Shown here piece by piece: positions 1 through 6,617 of a stretch of 13,581 nucleotides of DNA (position 1 is its first letter; each line of letters starts with the position of its first letter). The notes beneath the pieces are model-generated. The model had not been told where the DNA came from. It saw nothing but the letters and a program-made list of their open reading frames with translations, and made no database searches. The stretch is taken from positions 5,676 to 19,256 of the forward strand of contig DIRE01000035.1 of the NCBI GenBank assembly GCA_002426575.1. Reading direction: 5' to 3'. This stretch comes from Clostridiaceae bacterium UBA5444 (GTDB lineage Bacteria; Bacillota; Clostridia; Clostridiales; Oxobacteraceae). The translations under genes were made by a program, and so were the position numbers.

Positions 1-16
1 AGAGAATTTTTAATGC

Positions 17-199
17 CTATTTATTATTATACATCCTAACAGCCTCCGGATACTGCACCTTATGGTATTCTAAAATAAGCTTGTCCAATTCCTTACTACA
101 ATTTATTATTTCTCTATCCTGCAAATCTTTCCTATTTTCGAGTAGATACTCTAGCTTAGATTTTTTAACATCTATAAGCACATCTAAAGCACTATCCAT
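17..199 (-). CDS. Spo0E-like aspartyl-phosphate phosphatase (60 aa)
   Basis: Small helical protein of the Spo0E family. Known members dephosphorylate Spo0A~P and so delay entry into sporulation. The family signature is visible as S-K-E-L-D at residues 35-39 (matching the usual S-x-E-L-D), followed by KLILEYHK. The two-helix hairpin layout and the 60-residue length are normal for the family. The frame is open upstream to a GTG at 217, but the ATG at 199 is chosen because a strong ribosome binding site (GAGGTGAT on the minus strand, about 202-210) lies just before it. A sigma-A-like promoter lies further upstream. The gene is transcribed alone, away from the DUF3189 gene. Family assignment rests on recognition of the motif. 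The partner (Spo0A or another response regulator) is inferred. Confidence 0.85.
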   Translation of the reverse strand: MDSALDVLIDVKKSKLEYLLENRKDLQDREIINCSKELDKLILEYHKVQYPEAVRMYNNK

Positions 200-235
200 T
201 TTATCACCTCTTTGCACTAGATTACAACAATATCC

Positions 236-264
236 ATTTTATTATAATTATTAGATATAGTCAA
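236..264 (-). promoter_or_regulatory. Candidate sigma-A promoter of the Spo0E-like gene
   Basis: On the minus strand TTGACT (259-264) and TAAAAT (236-241) are separated by 17 bp. This would start transcription around 229, about 30 bases before the ATG at 199. A TATAAT also occurs in the same stretch but at a poor distance from the -35 hexamer. Pattern match only. Confidence 0.5.
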
Positions 265-471
265 CATGTCATTTAATGTTATTTTCGTATATTATGGCGA
301 ATTTGCTTGTCGTATACAATAATATAATGAATAACTGTGAACTTCCCCGGCCACAATGGCACAAGGTTTTACGGTCTGAATTATAAAGTATACATATATA
401 ATAATTGTATATGCTAATAATAATATTCAAACTAATTCTAGCCATAAAATATACTTTTCACGAGGTGTTAT

Positions 472-942
472 ATGATATTTATATATAATTGCTATGGTGG
501 TACTCATTCCTCTTCACTTTGCTCTGCCATACATTTAGGAAAGCTGCCCCTAGATAGAATACCTAGCAAAGATGAAATATTAAATACAGATTACTTTGAT
601 GCCTTAACCAAAAAAGACAGGGGAAGGATCATATATAGAGGGGATGATAAATGGGGAAACAGCATTTACTCTGTTTCCCGTGGCTCCTCTAAAATTGTGA
701 TTCCTGCACTTAAAAGTCTTATAAACATTTTTAAGAAAGATTTTAATATGACCGAAGATATAGTATTTATAAATGCTTCCCCCACAGTTACATTTCCAAT
801 GACTATTGGAGGTTTTGTATCTAGAGCCTTAAATATACCCTATATAGGCAGACCTCTGCTTATAATTGGGGTTAAACAAGGCTACTTTAATATGGTAGAG
901 CTTGTTAGAACAAATCTTGAATCTAAAGGATTCTCGTTATAA
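472..942 (+). CDS. DUF3189 family protein
   Basis: A 156-residue protein recognised as DUF3189, a family of unknown function in Clostridia and Bacilli. The characteristic N-terminus is present: a beta strand followed by N-C-Y-G-G-T-H-S-S (residues 6-14) and an A-I-H-L-G helix (19-23). A second conserved block runs through residues 97-127, ending at the I-P-Y-I-G stretch. The glycine-rich N-terminal loop suggests a phosphate- or nucleotide-binding fold, but this is inference. No signal peptide or membrane helix is seen, so it is probably cytoplasmic. The ribosome binding site GAGGTG (462-467) precedes the ATG by four bases. It converges on tex with a gap of only 22 bases, and I see no hairpin terminator between them. 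Confidence 0.8.
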   Translation: MIFIYNCYGGTHSSSLCSAIHLGKLPLDRIPSKDEILNTDYFDALTKKDRGRIIYRGDDKWGNSIYSVSRGSSKIVIPALKSLINIFKKDFNMTEDIVFINASPTVTFPMTIGGFVSRALNIPYIGRPLLIIGVKQGYFNMVELVRTNLESKGFSL

Positions 943-964
943 TATTGGAGACTTTAAACCTTTG

Positions 965-3121
965 CTATATATTTTTCATTGTAAGGGATATTCTTTTTCT
1001 ATCCACGTCAACATCAAGTATCTTTACCTTAACAATGTCTCCTACCTTTACAACATCTAATGGGTGTTTTACAAATCTGTCTGCAAGTTCTGATATATGA
1101 ACAAGCCCATCCTGATGAACTCCAATATCAACAAAGGCTCCAAAATCTGCTACATTCCTTACTGTACCATTTAGTACCATACCAGGCTTTAAATCTGTCA
1201 TCTCTATAACTCCAGACATTAGTATTGGTTTTGGTAAGTCTTCCCTTGGGTCTCTTCCAGGCTTTTTAAGCTCACTTATTATATCTTTTAAGGTTGGGAC
1301 TCCCACCTCAAGCTCTTTTGCAAGCTTTTCTATTCCTATTAACTTAACCATAGAATCCATCATTTCAAGATCTCTATTTTTTACGTCATCTAGTGTAAAC
1401 CCTAGTCTTTGCAGCAGCTTCATTGCTGCATCATAAGATTCTGGGTGGACTGATGTATTGTCAAGTACGTTTTGGCTTTCTGGAACCCTCAAAAAGCCTG
1501 CACATTGTGTAAATGCTTTTTCTCCTAGCCTCTTTACCTTCAAAAGCTCATTCCTATCTTGGAATCTTCCATTTTCTTCTCTATATCCAACAATGTTTTT
1601 GGCTATGGCAGAGTTTACGCCTGATACATATTGAAGCAAAGATGGCGATGCAGTGTTTAAATCAATACCAACACTATTTACAGAATCCTCTACAACTCCT
1701 TTTAGGGATTCATCAAGTTTTTTAGGTGTTACATCATGCTGATATTGGCCTACTCCAATAGATTTAGGATCAATCTTTACAAGTTCTGATAATGGATCTT
1801 GAAGCCTCCTTGCAATTGATATAGCTCCTCTTAAAGATACATTTATATCTGGATATTCCTTTGCTGCAAGTTCTGAAGCAGAATAAACAGATGCTCCAGC
1901 CTCACTTACAATAACATAGTATACTTCTTTTTTTATTTCTGATATAAGCTCTGCAATTACTTGCTCTGATTCTCTTGATGCTGTTCCATTTCCTAGTGAT
2001 ATTATGTCAACATCATATTTGTCAACTAGCTCTTTAATCTTCTTTTTACTTCCCTCAACATCATTTTGCGGAGCAGTAGTATATACTGTTGCAGTATCTA
2101 AAAGTTTCCCCGTATCATCTACAACAGCTATCTTACATCCAGTCCTAAAACCAGGGTCAAAGCCTAGAACTACTTTTCCCTTTATAGGAGGCTGCATAAG
2201 CAAGCTATGGAGATTTGATGCAAAAACCTTTATTGCCTGCTCCTCCCCTTTATCTGTAAGCTCTGCCCTTATCTCTCTTTCAATTGATGGGGCTATAAGC
2301 CTTTTATATGCATCTTCAATTGCCATCTTTACATACTCAGTTGTTACTGACCCTTTATCATTTAATGCATGGCGGTTGATGCCCATTATTATATCGTCAA
2401 TAGGGGCTTCAATTTTAACTGAAAGGTATTCTTCCTTTTCTCCCCTATTTACTGCAAGTATTCTATGGGGCGCAATTTTCTTTACAGGCTCTTTAAAATC
2501 ATAGTACATCTCGTAAGGAGACTTTTCATTTCCCTTTATTCCCTTTGTTACCAAAATGCCTTCCTTATATGTAATGTCTCTAATAAACTTTCTATAGTCT
2601 GCATCGTCGGATATGGTTTCAGCTATTATATCCATTGCCCCTTTAAGTGCATCTTCTATAGATGAGACACCTTTTTCTTCATTTACAAATGGGGATGCAA
2701 TGTCATCTATACCCTCTACTAATATATCTTGAGCAAATATTATATCAGATAAAGGCTCAAGTCCTTTCTCTTTTGCAATGGTTGCCCTCGTTCTCTTTTT
2801 AGGCTTATATGGTCTATATATATCCTCTATCTCTGTTAGTATCTCAGCGGAATCTATCTTAGTTGCTAATTCATCAGTTAGCTTGCCCATCTCTCCTATT
2901 AATCTTTTAACTTCCTGCTTCCTATTTTCTAAATTTCTTAAGTATTCTAGTCTTTCGCCAAACTTTCTTAAAACAGTATCATCTAATTCCCCTGTTTTTT
3001 CCTTCCTATACCTTGCAATAAACGGTATGGTATTCCCCTGATCAATAAGTTCTACGGTATTTACAACCTGCCATTCCTTTATTTCAAGCTCCTTTGTGAG
3101 CTGCTTAATTATTCTATCCAT
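965..3121 (-). CDS. tex: Tex-family RNA-binding protein with S1 domain
   Basis: A 718-residue homologue of Tex, a cytoplasmic nucleic-acid-binding protein linked to transcription and RNA metabolism and related to eukaryotic Spt6. The domain order is complete. A helical Tex N-terminal region covers residues 1 to about 200, including the E-D-I-Y-R-P-Y-K-P-K-K-R-T-R signature (99-112). An RNase H-like/YqgF domain starts at G-K-V-V-L-G-F-D-P-G (315-324). Helix-hairpin-helix segments lie at about 484-545, including D-L-N-T-A-S. An S1 RNA-binding domain at 644-716 contains G-x-V-R-N-V-A-D-F-G-A-F-V-D. The length is normal for the family. An AAGGGGG ribosome binding site lies upstream of the ATG at 3121, and a good promoter sits at 3151-3179. 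Monocistronic. High confidence in family; the cellular role in this organism is inferred. Confidence 0.97.
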   Translation of the reverse strand: MDRIIKQLTKELEIKEWQVVNTVELIDQGNTIPFIARYRKEKTGELDDTVLRKFGERLEYLRNLENRKQEVKRLIGEMGKLTDELATKIDSAEILTEIEDIYRPYKPKKRTRATIAKEKGLEPLSDIIFAQDILVEGIDDIASPFVNEEKGVSSIEDALKGAMDIIAETISDDADYRKFIRDITYKEGILVTKGIKGNEKSPYEMYYDFKEPVKKIAPHRILAVNRGEKEEYLSVKIEAPIDDIIMGINRHALNDKGSVTTEYVKMAIEDAYKRLIAPSIEREIRAELTDKGEEQAIKVFASNLHSLLMQPPIKGKVVLGFDPGFRTGCKIAVVDDTGKLLDTATVYTTAPQNDVEGSKKKIKELVDKYDVDIISLGNGTASRESEQVIAELISEIKKEVYYVIVSEAGASVYSASELAAKEYPDINVSLRGAISIARRLQDPLSELVKIDPKSIGVGQYQHDVTPKKLDESLKGVVEDSVNSVGIDLNTASPSLLQYVSGVNSAIAKNIVGYREENGRFQDRNELLKVKRLGEKAFTQCAGFLRVPESQNVLDNTSVHPESYDAAMKLLQRLGFTLDDVKNRDLEMMDSMVKLIGIEKLAKELEVGVPTLKDIISELKKPGRDPREDLPKPILMSGVIEMTDLKPGMVLNGTVRNVADFGAFVDIGVHQDGLVHISELADRFVKHPLDVVKVGDIVKVKILDVDVDRKRISLTMKNI

Positions 3122-3150
3122 TAAAAATAACCCCCTTTTATATATTTTAT

Positions 3151-3179
3151 AGTATATCCATTAACACAGGTTTATTCAA
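3151..3179 (-). promoter_or_regulatory. Sigma-A-type promoter of tex
   Basis: On the minus strand TTGAAT (3174-3179) and TATACT (3151-3156) are exactly 17 bp apart, predicting a start near 3144 and a leader of about 20 bases. The dispersed palindromic repeat begins about 25 bp upstream of the -35 hexamer. Confidence 0.7.
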
Positions 3180-3204
3180 TAGAATAAAAACACTGCCATT
3201 GTAC

Positions 3205-3321
3205 TTTGCTCTGTGTTTTAAGTAACTGTTGGCTTTTAAGCCGGATATGTTGATTGACTTCCGCTGCACGCTGCTACAGTAAATCAACATATCCTGAAAT
3301 CAGCGCTGTTCTAAAACATAG
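3205..3321. repeat. Imperfect palindromic repeat element, copy 1
   Basis: An element of about 110 bp with two nested inverted-repeat pairs. The inner pair is a perfect 13-bp match: GGATATGTTGATT (3243-3255) with AATCAACATATCC (3282-3294), enclosing 26 bases. The outer pair is TGTTTTA (3214-3220) with TAAAACA (3312-3318), with imperfect pairing in between. The left 57 bases recur at 13509-13570. It carries no open reading frame. The form suggests a MITE or a REP-like element rather than a terminator: the arms are far apart and no T-run follows. Family and mobilising transposase are not identified. Confidence 0.75.
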
Positions 3322-3385
3322 ATAATGAAAAATACTATTAAAGATGTTAAACTTGTAGTATTAGGTCACGTATGTGGAGGTCGTA

Positions 3386-4471
3386 ATGAATAAAAAATTG
3401 ATCTTAATACTTTTAGTTTATGGATTGTCGAGTATATATGGATTATTAGTATCTTTTGAGATAATAGGATATTGGCTTTATATAATATTAGTATTAAGCC
3501 TTGGAATATTATTTAGATTTTTATATTTAAAATATAAACCAAATAAATCAGATGTTGGTATGTATACAACATTTTTTACATTAGAAGGTAGGATAATTGA
3601 TCAAAGCGATATATTAGCAACCTATGAGATTACTCCCATTGAAAAGCTACTTTTTGCAACCAAGAGTCCGAAAAACAATTTTTCTTCAAGTTATAATAAT
3701 AAAGGGTTAATTGTAAGGACTGTTCAAGAGAGTTTTCTAATAGATTGTATGGATGCGGACTTTTTAGAAGTTAAAAAGAGACGAAAGGTTAAACATAGTA
3801 ATATATATGTATTCCTATATTATATATTTCTACTGCTTCCTTTAGCCGTACTATTGCTCTTTAATTATTTTAATATTGACCCAATTATATGGGCAGGTAT
3901 TTGCTTTGTATTTATATTCATTGTGGTAGCAAGGATTATGCCACCTTTTTTTCTTGGCAAAAGAGTAGATGTAAAAGGTCTTCCTCTTTATGATAAAGAA
4001 AGGGATGAGTTTAAAGGAATAACAGTAATAGAAGGTTTTGTTTTTTCAGATAGGCTTTCGGTTATACCCTTTAGAAAGGCAGCAAAACTAGATGGTCTTG
4101 CCATAAACCTTCTATTTAAGAAATATATAATATTAAATCCTAGGATATATTACGTGGATTCTATTGACCTAAACTATGCAAGATTTGTAATCTTCCATGA
4201 GCTTGGTCATATAAAACATAGAGATGGGCTAGATGCTTTTATAGTTGTAATATCTCTACTAGTACTAGATTTAGTACTTACAATGCTTCCCTATGATATA
4301 CTTCACTTTATGCCATACCTTGAGTACATAATACTTGCATTTGCAGTTATTTTTCTTCTAATATCTGTAATGAGAAGGAAAAAGGTAGAAAAAAGAGCTG
4401 ATGCATTTGCACTTAAATGTATTGGCGAGCAAGCTGCAGATAAAATTTATGAAAGATATGGAATTCGATAA
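3386..4471 (+). CDS. Integral membrane M48-type zinc metalloprotease
   Basis: A 361-residue polytopic membrane protein with the zinc-protease signature H-E-L-G-H (residues 271-275, HExxH). A downstream E-K-R-A-D (335-339) fits the third-ligand motif of M48 (HtpX/Ste24-like) peptidases. Predicted membrane segments lie near residues 4-22, 28-45, 140-160, 166-184, 283-301 and 312-328. A soluble stretch of about 95 residues separates the second and third. The HExxH sits just before the fifth segment, as in HtpX. The ATG at 3386 is chosen over an in-frame GTG at 3374 because the ribosome binding site GGAGG (3376-3380) sits five bases before the ATG and overlaps the GTG. The likely role is cleavage of membrane or membrane-associated proteins. 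The substrate is unknown, and an M56-like relationship is an alternative. No neighbour shares the transcript and no clear promoter was found. Confidence 0.75.
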   Translation: MNKKLILILLVYGLSSIYGLLVSFEIIGYWLYIILVLSLGILFRFLYLKYKPNKSDVGMYTTFFTLEGRIIDQSDILATYEITPIEKLLFATKSPKNNFSSSYNNKGLIVRTVQESFLIDCMDADFLEVKKRRKVKHSNIYVFLYYIFLLLPLAVLLLFNYFNIDPIIWAGICFVFIFIVVARIMPPFFLGKRVDVKGLPLYDKERDEFKGITVIEGFVFSDRLSVIPFRKAAKLDGLAINLLFKKYIILNPRIYYVDSIDLNYARFVIFHELGHIKHRDGLDAFIVVISLLVLDLVLTMLPYDILHFMPYLEYIILAFAVIFLLISVMRRKKVEKRADAFALKCIGEQAADKIYERYGIR

Positions 4472-4483
4472 AGTAAATTTAAA

Positions 4484-4604
4484 GCTGCGTTAATTTAATA
4501 CTGTTTTGCACTTTTTTGATTTGGTGTTTAGGTTTAGGGGACTATCGTATACACGTGCAAATGAAGCACACATTTTTAAGCCTATTCGTACAAATTAACG
4601 CAGC
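4484..4604. repeat. Inverted-repeat element (MITE-like), about 120 bp
   Basis: Perfect 13-bp terminal inverted repeats, GCTGCGTTAATTT (4484-4496) and AAATTAACGCAGC (4592-4604), enclose 95 bases. A second nested pair, TTTGCAC (4505-4511) with GTGCAAA (4555-4561), lies inside. It begins 12 bases after the stop of the M48 gene. No T-run follows either arm, so a classical intrinsic terminator is unlikely. A non-autonomous mobile element or a structured 3' region fits better. No clear target duplication flanks it. It does not match the element at 3205-3321. Confidence 0.5.
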
Positions 4605-4662
4605 CCTAATACAAGTCCATAACCTTACATCACTATTGCCTCTGTTTCTATTTTACAGAATA

Positions 4663-5151
4663 TCATGCTATTTTAGCTCTAGCACCTAATGATTGTATTT
4701 GATCTAATAGAGAATAAGCATTTTCTTTACTTAGCTTCTTTGTGTGTATTCTTACCTGCTTTTTCATAAACATCCAGTAGATATCCCTATTTTCAAGGGA
4801 CTCATCTATATCAAGGTAGGGTTTTATAAGCCTCATAACTTCATAAACCTTTAACCCTAAATCCTCTATATATACACTATATAAGCCATCTGCTGAAGCC
4901 TCATCTAATTTATCAACCTTTATATGGTTTTTATCCTTTGTTTCAAAAGATATTAGGCAATGACCTTGTGTACAATAAACACCTGGATTTCTAAACTGTG
5001 TAAATTTTAATTCAGGCATATCTATATCTATGTTATAAATATTTACCGTGCCTATGGTACTTTCACATATTGGGCATACTGCCCTGCCTGAGTCAAAGTC
5101 TTTATCTATTAACTCCACAAGCTCATCTATACTACTTGCATATTTTATCAT
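4663..5151 (-). CDS. Uncharacterised protein with CxxC / CxxxHC cluster
   Basis: A 162-residue protein I do not recognise as a named family. It has C-P-I-C (residues 26-29) and, about 30 residues later, C-T-Q-G-H-C (60-65). This resembles a zinc ribbon built from two metal-binding loops. The C-terminal 30 residues (K-K-Q-V-R-I-H followed by an amphipathic helix and G-A-R-A-K-I) resemble the beta-alpha-beta ending of bL12/ClpS-like folds, but this is only an impression of shape. No membrane segment or signal peptide is visible, so it is probably cytoplasmic. The ATG at 5151 is preceded by a GGGTGAT ribosome binding site on the minus strand. That site lies inside one copy of a short direct repeat (5158-5167). 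Zinc binding is inferred, not shown. Confidence 0.7.
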   Translation of the reverse strand: MIKYASSIDELVELIDKDFDSGRAVCPICESTIGTVNIYNIDIDMPELKFTQFRNPGVYCTQGHCLISFETKDKNHIKVDKLDEASADGLYSVYIEDLGLKVYEVMRLIKPYLDIDESLENRDIYWMFMKKQVRIHTKKLSKENAYSLLDQIQSLGARAKIA

Positions 5152-5157
5152 TTAATC

Positions 5158-5228
5158 ACCCTAGGTTTAATTTTGATGGAATACTATTTTCTGTCTCATA
5201 TTCTATTAATATAATGTTACCCTAGGTT
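5158..5228. repeat. Two copies of ACCCTAGGTT, 61 bp apart
   Basis: ACCCTAGGTT occurs at 5158-5167 and 5219-5228. Each copy contains the palindrome CCTAGG. The first copy overlaps the ribosome binding site of the gene at 4663-5151 and the second lies in its probable promoter region. They could be binding sites for a regulator of that gene, or chance. The rest of 5229-5376 is AT-rich and shows nothing else I can identify. Confidence 0.35.
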
Positions 5229-5376
5229 ATATAATTTGTACAGTATTAAAATAAATTTAAAAAATATTCCACACTATTTTTCTGTAGAGAGTTTAGCCCA
5301 GTAGCTTCCGTTTTGGTGAATATATATATAGGTGGAAAGTGAATGAAAGGTTAACATAACTTTGGTTATCTTCCTC

Positions 5377-5405
5377 TTGATATATGGTATTTATTAAGAT
5401 ATGAT
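5377..5405 (+). promoter_or_regulatory. Sigma-A-type promoter of the small membrane protein gene
   Basis: TTGATA (5377-5382) and TATGAT (5400-5405) are separated by exactly 17 bp, predicting a start near 5412. The transcript would have a leader of about 65 bases before the ATG at 5477. Confidence 0.65.
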
Positions 5406-5476
5406 GTGTATAGGATATGCTGTTAATTATTGGGGTCCTCTACATAATATATAAAATATATAAAGAGGGGGATATC

Positions 5477-5956
5477 ATGAAAAAACGTACAGCTGTAGTT
5501 ATTGTGCTTGCTCTTTTTATTGTTGTTGGTATATTTACTTTCGCAATTCTCTGGAATGAATCTGTTAATCCGGGGAAGCCAGTCATCAGAACCGAAGAAA
5601 AAATAAAACAATTAAATGATTATATCTATAATTCTCTTACTGTATCAGAAGATACTTACTTGAAAGTATACCAATTAAATAATATTTTGACTGTTAAGGA
5701 ATACCCTGAATTAAGGGCTATAGCATCAGATTTAACATATTCAATAAAGATTACTGAGGAATATAATACAGATAAATTTGAGTCCGACAAATCTGGGCGT
5801 GTATATTTTGTTTGGAAGGATATTAAAATAATTTTAGACATTGACTCTAATTCCCCAAGCAATCAGGTATATGTGGAAAACAGCGGTACGTACTACAAGG
5901 CGGAAATAAGTTCTGAAAGTATACGTGAGGTGGCCGAATTTGTTTCTAAAATGTGA
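5477..5956 (+). CDS. Small membrane-anchored protein of unknown function (159 aa)
   Basis: Not recognised. The protein begins M-K-K-R-T and has one hydrophobic segment (residues 5-26) with no AxA cleavage site or lipobox cysteine. It is therefore probably an N-terminal anchor with about 130 residues outside the membrane. The outer part has alternating short strands and helices (for example Y-F-V-W-K-D-I-K-I-I-L-D-I at about 109-121) and few prolines. An in-frame ATG at 5417 would add 20 hydrophobic residues but lacks a well-spaced ribosome binding site. The ATG at 5477 has AGAGGGGGA (5464-5472) at the right distance and is preferred. A good promoter lies at 5377-5405 and a strong hairpin follows the stop, so it forms its own transcription unit. 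Confidence 0.7.
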   Translation: MKKRTAVVIVLALFIVVGIFTFAILWNESVNPGKPVIRTEEKIKQLNDYIYNSLTVSEDTYLKVYQLNNILTVKEYPELRAIASDLTYSIKITEEYNTDKFESDKSGRVYFVWKDIKIILDIDSNSPSNQVYVENSGTYYKAEISSESIREVAEFVSKM

Positions 5957-5964
5957 TTATGTAG

Positions 5965-6008
5965 CAAAGTCACTTATGGTTTTCATCATAAAGCCATAAG
6001 TGACTTTG
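5965..6008. terminator. Bidirectional hairpin between convergent genes
   Basis: CAAAGTCACTTATGG (5965-5979) pairs perfectly with CCATAAGTGACTTTG (5994-6008). The stem extends three more pairs inward around an eight-base loop. It lies between the stop of the 5477-5956 gene and the stop of the DUF218 gene, so it can serve both. The T-rich tail is interrupted on both sides, so efficiency is uncertain. Confidence 0.75.
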
Positions 6009-6033
6009 ATTATTATTACTATTATTGTAACTT

Positions 6034-6615
6034 TTATCTTTTAAATATATAGAATTTAATAATGGCTGCTATCTCTCTTATAAAACCTGAAATCTCATGA
6101 TTTTTATGATCTTGTACAAATACTCCTGAGGTTGTTGCATTTATTCCAACCTTTTTGGCCATTAAATAAGCTCTTTTTAGGTGATATTTATTAGACACTA
6201 TAATGCATCTGTTAAAGCCCTTTTCATCCATTTTTACTTTTGAGTTTTCTATGTTTGACATTGTGGAGGTGGATTTATCTTCCAAAATAATTTTAGAGCC
6301 TTCAACGCCTTTATCCATAAGGTAATTCCTCATTGCCTCAGCTTCTGATATATTCTCTCCGTTTCCTCGTCCTCCAGATACTATAATGTATTTAGCATAT
6401 CCTTCTTTATAAAGCCTTAACCCTTCATCAAGCCTTGCAGCAAGAAAGGGGCTTGGTTTGGTTCCATAAACTTGGCAGCCTAAAACCAATATACAGTCTG
6501 ACTTAGCAGGCTTTGAATTATTTGCAAATGTAAGCAGACTAATTCCAACCCCAAAAGGGATTGCTACAACAGCAATAATAATAATTACAACTAATAACTT
6601 AGTGATGGCCTTCAT
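6034..6615 (-). CDS. YdcF/SanA-like DUF218 membrane protein
   Basis: A 193-residue protein with one N-terminal membrane helix (residues 6-29) followed by a DUF218 domain. Visible family marks are L-V-L-G-C-Q-V-Y-G (43-51), R-L-D-E-G-L-R-L-Y (61-69), the I-V-S-G-G-R-G loop (78-84), E-A-E-A-M (91-95) and S-N-K-Y-H-L-K-R-A (141-149). Related proteins (SanA, YdcF, ElyC) are envelope-associated and linked to cell-wall or vancomycin-barrier functions; their reaction is not firmly known. It is the last gene of the M42 operon, starting only two bases after the stop of the preceding gene, with AGGGAT as a somewhat distant ribosome binding site. Co-transcription with peptidases is an observation; a functional link is inference. 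Confidence 0.85.
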   Translation of the reverse strand: MKAITKLLVVIIIIAVVAIPFGVGISLLTFANNSKPAKSDCILVLGCQVYGTKPSPFLAARLDEGLRLYKEGYAKYIIVSGGRGNGENISEAEAMRNYLMDKGVEGSKIILEDKSTSTMSNIENSKVKMDEKGFNRCIIVSNKYHLKRAYLMAKKVGINATTSGVFVQDHKNHEISGFIREIAAIIKFYIFKR

Positions 6616-6617
6616 TT

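Noticed and set aside
302..315. Possible Spo0A box (TTGTCG) upstream of the DUF3189 gene
   Set aside because: The match to TTTGTCGAAA breaks after TTGTCG, and such hexamers occur by chance in AT-rich DNA.
450..455. TATACT as a -10 for the DUF3189 gene
   Set aside because: The start site would fall on the ribosome binding site at 462-467 and the -35 is poor.
2004..2504. Plus-strand open frame of 166 codons inside tex
   Set aside because: It is a shadow of the tex gene on the opposite strand. It has no ribosome binding site and a composition typical of antisense reading (serine- and leucine-rich).
4484..4604. Classical intrinsic terminator for the M48 gene
   Set aside because: The arms are 95 bases apart and no T-run follows the distal arm, so it is listed as a repeat element instead.
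5365..5380. Possible riboswitch or small RNA in the 5229-5476 leader region
   Set aside because: Only short weak pairings such as ATAAC/GTTAT were found. No conserved riboswitch core was recognised.
5417..5476. 20-residue hydrophobic N-terminal extension of the small membrane protein
   Set aside because: The ATG at 5417 lies only about five bases after the predicted transcription start and lacks a well-spaced ribosome binding site, whereas 5477 has a strong one.
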